A program made the position numbers and the translations under genes. Shown here in pieces: positions 58,740-64,000 of a DNA stretch of 64,000 nt (position 1 is its first letter; each line of letters starts with the position of its first letter). Under the pieces are notes generated by a model that was given only the letters and a program-made list of their open reading frames with translations, made no database searches and had not been told where the DNA came from. The stretch spans positions 19,806,655 through 19,870,654 of the forward strand of contig CM055100.1 of assembly GCA_029204225.1 (NCBI GenBank), in the 5' to 3' direction. This stretch comes from Diphasiastrum complanatum (lineage: Eukaryota; Streptophyta; Lycopodiopsida; Lycopodiales; Lycopodiaceae).

Positions 58740-59114
58740 TGTAGGGGCAGTGTCACCTTTTTTGCTTGTTGAAAACTGCATGCAAATATGCAGTGTCGGG
58801 GTTTCGCAATTTAGGTTTTTTTGTCTTTTTCGCCTGTTGAAAAACTGCAAGCAAATATGCACTGTCGGGTTCTTCGCAATTTTCGCCTGTGTAGAAACCC
58901 GTGTAAAACTTGTAGTGTCGCCTGTCAGAGAACTGCATGTAAAAATGCACTGTCGAATTTTCGCTCGAGTAAACACCAGACTGTAGCGACAATTAGTTCA
59001 AAAAGTAGACTGTTTAAAAACGGTTCATTTTCTGCAGGTTACATTTGAGAGAGTAAAATTTAGAGAAGGAAGGAGGGTTGTTGGGATGAGTAGGAGTTAG
59101 AATAAACTCCAACA
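58740..59114 (-). repeat. Copia 3' LTR with internal minisatellite
   Basis: On the minus strand the LTR begins TGTTGGAGTTTATTC at 59114, right after a purine tract TTAAGGGAGAG. It holds about four diverged repeats built on CGCCTGTTGAAAAACTGCA, AATATGCACTGTCG and TTCGCAATTTT (58750-58990). The far LTR boundary was not found. Confidence 0.65.
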
Positions 59115-60057
59115 CTCTCCCTTAAGCTAACTACTATGAATTTGATCTACAATTGAGATTTAACAAACCTACTAAAGTAGAATGTTTATTTCTAGACAAT
59201 GGCTTTGTCAAAATATCAGCCAACATACTGTCTGTATGACAGTAACTTAGTACAACATCTTGACTTTGAACTTTCTCTCTAAGAAAATGGAATTAAACTT
59301 CTATATGCTTAGTTCTATTATGAGTTCGTGGGTTCAGAGAAAGAGCTATGCAACTCTGATTGTCACACTGGAGTATTGTTGGACTGATCTGTGGGAATTG
59401 CAGATCCTACAGCAGTCTCTTTAGCCAGATTATTTCCTTCACTGCTGATGTAGCTGCAACATATTCTGATTTTGTGGAGGATAGAGAAATGCATTTTGCT
59501 TTTTGCTGTTCTATGAGATAGGTCCTCCTGCAAGATAACAAATGCAACCTGATGTGGATTTTCTGGTATCCACGTCTCCTGACCAATCTGAATCTGAATA
59601 AGTGATCAATGTGAGTGCAGCTTCTGTATTGTCATTATAGCTCAAAGCATAGTGCTTTGTAGCTTGAATGTACCTGAGTACTCTTTGCAGAGCTTTCCAG
59701 TGTTGTAGGCCTAAATTGGACATGTACTGAGACAATGTGCTTACTGCATATGCTAGATCAGATCATGTGTAGATCATAGAATACATAATAGATCCTATGA
59801 CAGACTGATAAGGATACTTGCACATTTCTTGCTGATCTGCTTGAGTTTTGGGGCACATGTCTTTGGACAGCTTAGCTGTTGGATCCATAGGTGTGTTTAT
59901 GGGCTTGCAGTCCTCCATGCAATATCTGCAAAGTACATTAGTCAAGTAGGATTCTTATAGCTATCCTTCTACCTGCGCAATCTCTGCTGATCTCCATACC
60001 AAGAAGGTAATGGACTGGGCCTAAATCAGTCATCTCAAACTCTGATGAAAGCAGAGA
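59115..60057 (-). pseudogene. Copia pol, 3' part (element C)
   Basis: Minus strand: SLLSSEFEMTDLGPVHYLLG then MEI (RT thumb side), CMEDCKPINTPMDPTAKLSK, YPYQSVIGSIMYSMIYT, then RNase H with LQRVLRYIQATKHYALSY and YSDSDWSGDVDTRKSTSGC. Frameshifts and stops occur. It is cut at 60057, exactly where a foreign LTR starts. Confidence 0.88.
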
Positions 60058-60058
60058 T

Positions 60059-61003
60059 TGATGAGAATGAATCGCGAAGGCGAAACAGTCGCAAATAGTT
60101 CGGATGGATTTCAGATGCGATTGCTGGACACTGCCAGCTGAATCACTCCTACAGTCCTCCAGAATGTAGTCAGGCACTGCTGACCTACGTTTATAAATTA
60201 ATATAACATTCAACAAAGTTTCAACCAATGTGCAGAATTAATGAATGAGAAATTCAGACACACGAATAACATCAGACACATTTGCATTCAAGATCATACA
60301 TCATAAAAGTGACATGTGCGCAATGGCTACAAGATCATTTATTGATTTTCTCTGATTCTTCAGGCATTGCATGCAAATCCACGCAGTGCGTGGCATGAGA
60401 GAAAATACTATTCTCTCACGAGTAGTGTCTTGCTTACTAGCGGACTTGTGGATCTCTTGTGGATCCGGTTTACAGAGGATCATCTCGCACGCAGGCGGAC
60501 CTTTGTTTTGTATTCTCGTCTTGATTGCTTACTAGCATCAGACTGGTTTTCTGTATATGTGTATATGTCAAGTATCGTCCAGTAAGTATATAGTCACTCT
60601 ATGTAACCTTTCAGATTAGAGTAATTAAGCATCTACAACTAATCAAGAAATTACAAGAGTGGTAGATTAGCCACGACCCATAGTGTATTTGCTGACGTCA
60701 TGCCATTAGATCAGATATCTGTACTTGCATGATCTTGCTGGTACTCTTTGGAGCGTGAGGGCAGAAAAGGTTTTGCGACGTTTTTTGTGTCGCGTCATTG
60801 ATTTCGTTTCCGTCGTCTGACTTTCTCGTGATGGAATGCAAAAGATTCTTGTTCGTGAATCTTTCGTGTTCGTGTCTTCTCGTCAAGTGTTCACGAATCT
60901 TTCGTGCTTCGTGTCTCTTGACTTTCGTGTTCGCGAACATTTTCGTCAGGCAGAGGGCTGAAAGCTAGCAAAGCTTTGTAAATAGAAACGTTTTGTTTCT
61001 TCA
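60059..61003 (-). repeat. Copia LTR (element A, 3' LTR)
   Basis: On the minus strand it starts TGAAGAAACAAAACG at 61003 after the purine tract TTGAGAGAGAGC and ends near TTCTCATC(A) at about 60059. Its first third contains repeated TCGCGAACACGAAAGTC/CACGAAAGATTCGTG words. The 5-bp AATCT beside it recurs next to the LTR at 63626. Confidence 0.82.
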
Positions 61004-61064
61004 GCTCTCTCTCAAAGCATGATAGCTTTACGATCCCAAGACTGCTCCTCTGTCTCTCAAAAAG

Positions 61065-62612
61065 TCATTTGTCCAGGGCTTTGGTGAAGATGTCAACAAC
61101 CATGTCTTTTGTTCCGATGAAGGTGGTCTGCAACATCTTCTTTTCAATTAGATCCCTGATCAAGTGATACTTGATCGCAATATGCTTCGTTCTGAAATGG
61201 AACACGAGATCTTTCATCAGATGTATTGCAGAGGTGTCATCCATCTGCAAGACCAAAGGGTCGTTCTTTGTTTCGCCCAATTCGTCCAAGAACTGCCTTA
61301 GCCAGATTATCTCGTTGGCAATCTTTGCTGCTGCAACGTATTTTGCTTCGTAGGATGATTGGGCCACAATGGTATGCTTCTTGCTGACCCAGAGAATTGC
61401 TACACCTGATGCAATGGTGCATCCTCCTGAGACGCTTTTACAATCATCCTTGAGGGATGCCCAGCTAGCATCACTATAGGAAAGCATACTGAAACCTGCA
61501 TCACAACAATAAGACAAGCCATAATCCCTCGTTAATTGAAGATATTGCAAAATTCATTTTGCAATCTTCCAATGTGTCAAGCCTGGATTCGTGCAGAATT
61601 GGCTCATCCTGAATACTGCATAAGCAATATCAGGATGTGTGTTGTCTACAAGGTACATCAGTGATCCTATCAGCTTCCTGTAAGGTGTGTTCTACATCTA
61701 TTCTCTCTCTTCCTCAGTCTTCGGACAGTCATCGCTTGTCAGCACCGTCCCTGCGAGCATTCGAGTATTTGCTCAATTGCAGTTCAACATCCCAAAATCC
61801 TCTAGGATCTTTTAGGTGTATCTGGACTGGTGAAGGTATAACTTACCTCCCTCGTAGTCCCTTTCAATCTGCAAGCCAAGGTAACACCTGGCTTCTCCCA
61901 GATCCACGATCTTGAAATGTTTCGAGATGTCTCCTTTCACTTCAGCAATCAGCTACTCACTCCTGCAAAGTATCAGAGTGTCGTCCACATACACAGCCAC
62001 GATGACGATCTGCCCATCTGTAACTCTGACATACACATTGGAATCAATCATCAGAGGCTTGAATCCTAATGATTTCAGGGCTTGATCTTTCTTCTTGTAC
62101 CATTGTCGGGCTGACTGTTTCAGACCGTAGATACTTCTATGCATTCTGCATGCATAGTCAGGAAGTGAATTTGAGAAGTATCCTAGGGGTTGGTCCATAT
62201 AGACCTCTTCGTCTAGTTCGCCATGTAAGAAGGCTGTCTTCTCGTCCACAATGTGGATCCTGAGGTCATAAGCTATTGCACATGCAAATAATAGACATAG
62301 TGACAAATGTTTGACAACAGGAGAGAAGGTTTCAGAGTAGTCAATACCGTATCTTTGAGAAAATCCCTTCGCTACCAGCCTCGCCTTGTATTTTATGACA
62401 TTTCCATCTGGTCTGTATTTGAGCTTGAAAACCCATTTGCATTTGACAGTCTTGCGCTTATGTGGTAATGGCTGCAACATCCATACTTGGTTCTTCCTCA
62501 TGGACTCCATCTCTTCATTCATGGCCTGGATCCATCTGTCCGTTTTTGGACATTCAATCGCTTCCTCGAAAGTCTGTGGTTCCTCACTAAATCCGCATAA
62601 CTCATATCGCAT
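61065..62612 (-). pseudogene. Copia pol, RT and RNase H (element A)
   Basis: Minus strand RT, 62612-61953: [98 protein letters not shown] and VAVYVDDTLIL (YVDD). RNase H, 61550-61065: LSYSDASWASLKDD, CKSVSGG, QSSYEAKYVAAAKIANEIIW, MDDTSAIHLMKD and HIAIKYHLIRDLI, ending VVDIFTKALDK. Sequence between the two blocks is frameshifted. It starts abruptly near 62612 without gag or integrase. Confidence 0.9.
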
Positions 62613-63625
62613 CTATGATGTTAATTCGGTTCAGATCTTAGTCAGCCGTGATGTCGTCTTTCTTGAAGACAAGTATCATGATTTCAAGCAGAAGCAACCA
62701 ATGGAAGAGTATGCCATAGCAGCTCCACCATCCATCGTTAGGCAACAACCTACGATTGTTCAGACAAAGGAGTTTGTCCCAACAACTCCGCTTACCATCG
62801 ATGGGCCCAGACCCATGAGTGTTCAACCACAAAATGCTACGATCCCAACCATTCACCAAGGAGAATTATCCACTCAAGTGTCTGCAGTTTGTCGGTCTAC
62901 AAGACAACTACAGCAAACTGATTGTTTTGTCCCTCAGGCTTTCATTAGTCATGATGAACGTGCCACAGTTGCAAAAGTCTGTCAATGCCCGATGCAGACA
63001 ATTGAAAGGCTGCCATGGATGCTGAGTATTAGTCTCTAATGAAGAACAAGACCTTGAGTCTTATCGATCCTCTGGTATAAAACCAATTGATTCCAAGTGG
63101 ATCTTTAAGCTAAAGCTTAAACCAGATGGATCCATATCCAAATGGAAAGCTAGACTGGTGGTTAAAGACATTGAACATGTATATGGGATAGACTACACTG
63201 AGACCTTTAGTCCAGTGGTAAAGCATCAGTCTATTCGTACCTTATTGGCTATAGCTGCTGCAGAAGATCTAGACATTCACTAGATGGACGTTCACCAGAT
63301 GGACATTCACCAGATGGACGTCTAGACGACATTCCTACACAGATTTATACAAGAAGCTATATTCATCGATCAACCAGAAGGTTTCGTCCTTCAAGGCAAG
63401 GAGTATCTGGTATGTAATTGCATAAGGCTTTATATGGTCTTAAGCAAGCTCCCAGGGCGTGGTATGACAGAATTAATCACTTCTTGTTGCAGCACATTTT
63501 TACTTCCTTAGACTGCAATATACATCTCAGGCGTAAAGGTTCAAGCTATGTCGTAATGGCATTATATGTTGATGATTCTTTAATTATCAGCAATTCAAAT
63601 TAGTTGTTACAAGAAAGCAAATCTT
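62596..63625 (+). pseudogene. Copia pol, integrase C-terminus and RT (element B)
   Basis: Plus strand: YRIYDVNSVQILVSRDVVFL (integrase C-terminal signature), a Thr/Pro/Gln linker, then RT blocks [65 protein letters not shown] and VVMALYVDDSLIISNSN, ending LLQESKS. Defects include a triplicated HQMDV segment at 63275-63325, several stops and a frameshift near 63330. It is cut at 63625 by an LTR. Confidence 0.88.
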
Positions 63626-64000
63626 TGAAGAAACAAAACGTTTCTATTTACAAAGCTTTGCTAGCTTTTAGCCCTCTGCTTGACGAAAATGTTCGCGAAC
63701 ATGAAAGTCAAGAGACACGAAGCACAAAAGATTCGCAAACACTTGACAAGAAGGGCAAGATTCGCGAACGAAAATCTTTTGTGGTCCATCACGAGAAAGT
63801 CAGACAACGGAAATGAAACCAACGACGCGACACAAAAAACGTCGCGAAACCTTTTCTGCCCTCACGCTCCAAAGAGTACCAGCAAGATCATGCAAGTACC
63901 CAGAAGTACAGATATCTGATATGATGGCATGACATCAGCATATACACTCTAGGTCGTGGCTAATCTATCACTCTTGTAATTTCCTGATTAGTTGTAGATG
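63626..64000 (+). repeat. Copia LTR (element A family), runs off the window
   Basis: Begins TTGAAGAAACAAAACG and follows the 60059-61003 LTR in order, with small differences: TTGCTAGCTTTTAGCCCTC, GTTCGCGAACATGAAAGTC, CCTTTTCTGCCCTCACGC, GGTCGTGGCTAATCTA and CTGATTAGTTGTAGATG at the window end. Confidence 0.88.

Overview
The window reads as nuclear DNA of a land plant. It holds two spliced or partial genes with clear plant-wide relatives, AT-rich introns of up to 11 kb, and a dense mix of LTR retrotransposons, LINEs, hAT DNA transposons and long (GA)n/(CT)n tracts. The very long repeat-filled introns and the LINE family suggest a seed-free vascular plant such as a fern, but that is inference; no organellar, bacterial or viral gene cluster was seen.

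Layout. 1-1460: the 3' end of the SF3B1 coding region (+). 1461-16023: intergenic, with a decayed ZF-HD homeodomain fragment (2584-2775), a pair of related hairpins (3290-3597), a decayed Ty3/gypsy 3' end (4540-5600), a copia RNase H remnant (10390-10735), a diverged ~165-bp repeat array (10885-11640) and an uninterrupted 443-aa zinc-knuckle ORF (11686-13017). 16024-54898: one gene, the plant U11/U12-65K (RNPC3-like) minor-spliceosome protein, which I assembled as 11 coding exons spread over about 39 kb. 54899-64000: a 3.8-kb stretch with no recognised gene, then nested and rearranged copia elements.

The 65K introns hold most of the transposable elements. Intron 2: an antisense LINE with a 1-kb insertion. 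Intron 3: a 218-bp hAT MITE with perfect 8-bp target duplications, and a gypsy gag joined to a copia pol. Intron 4: a 5-kb hAT element with matching inverted ends and an 8-bp target duplication, LINE ORF1 fragments, an LTR with primer-binding site, and a tRNA-derived SINE. Intron 8: another hAT derivative, an LTR and a perfect 88-bp tandem duplication. Intron 10: further LINE and hAT pieces.

The two host genes are functionally related. SF3B1 belongs to SF3b, shared by U2 snRNP and the U11/U12 di-snRNP; U11/U12-65K bridges U11 and U12. The most notable sequence-level points are the exon 2 donor of the 65K gene (a consensus GC-AG donor that keeps frame, against a GT donor that would need an extra microexon), the complete hAT insertion, and an inversion inside nested copia elements at the right edge, where pol sequence continues exactly across a 5-bp target duplication split between two strands.
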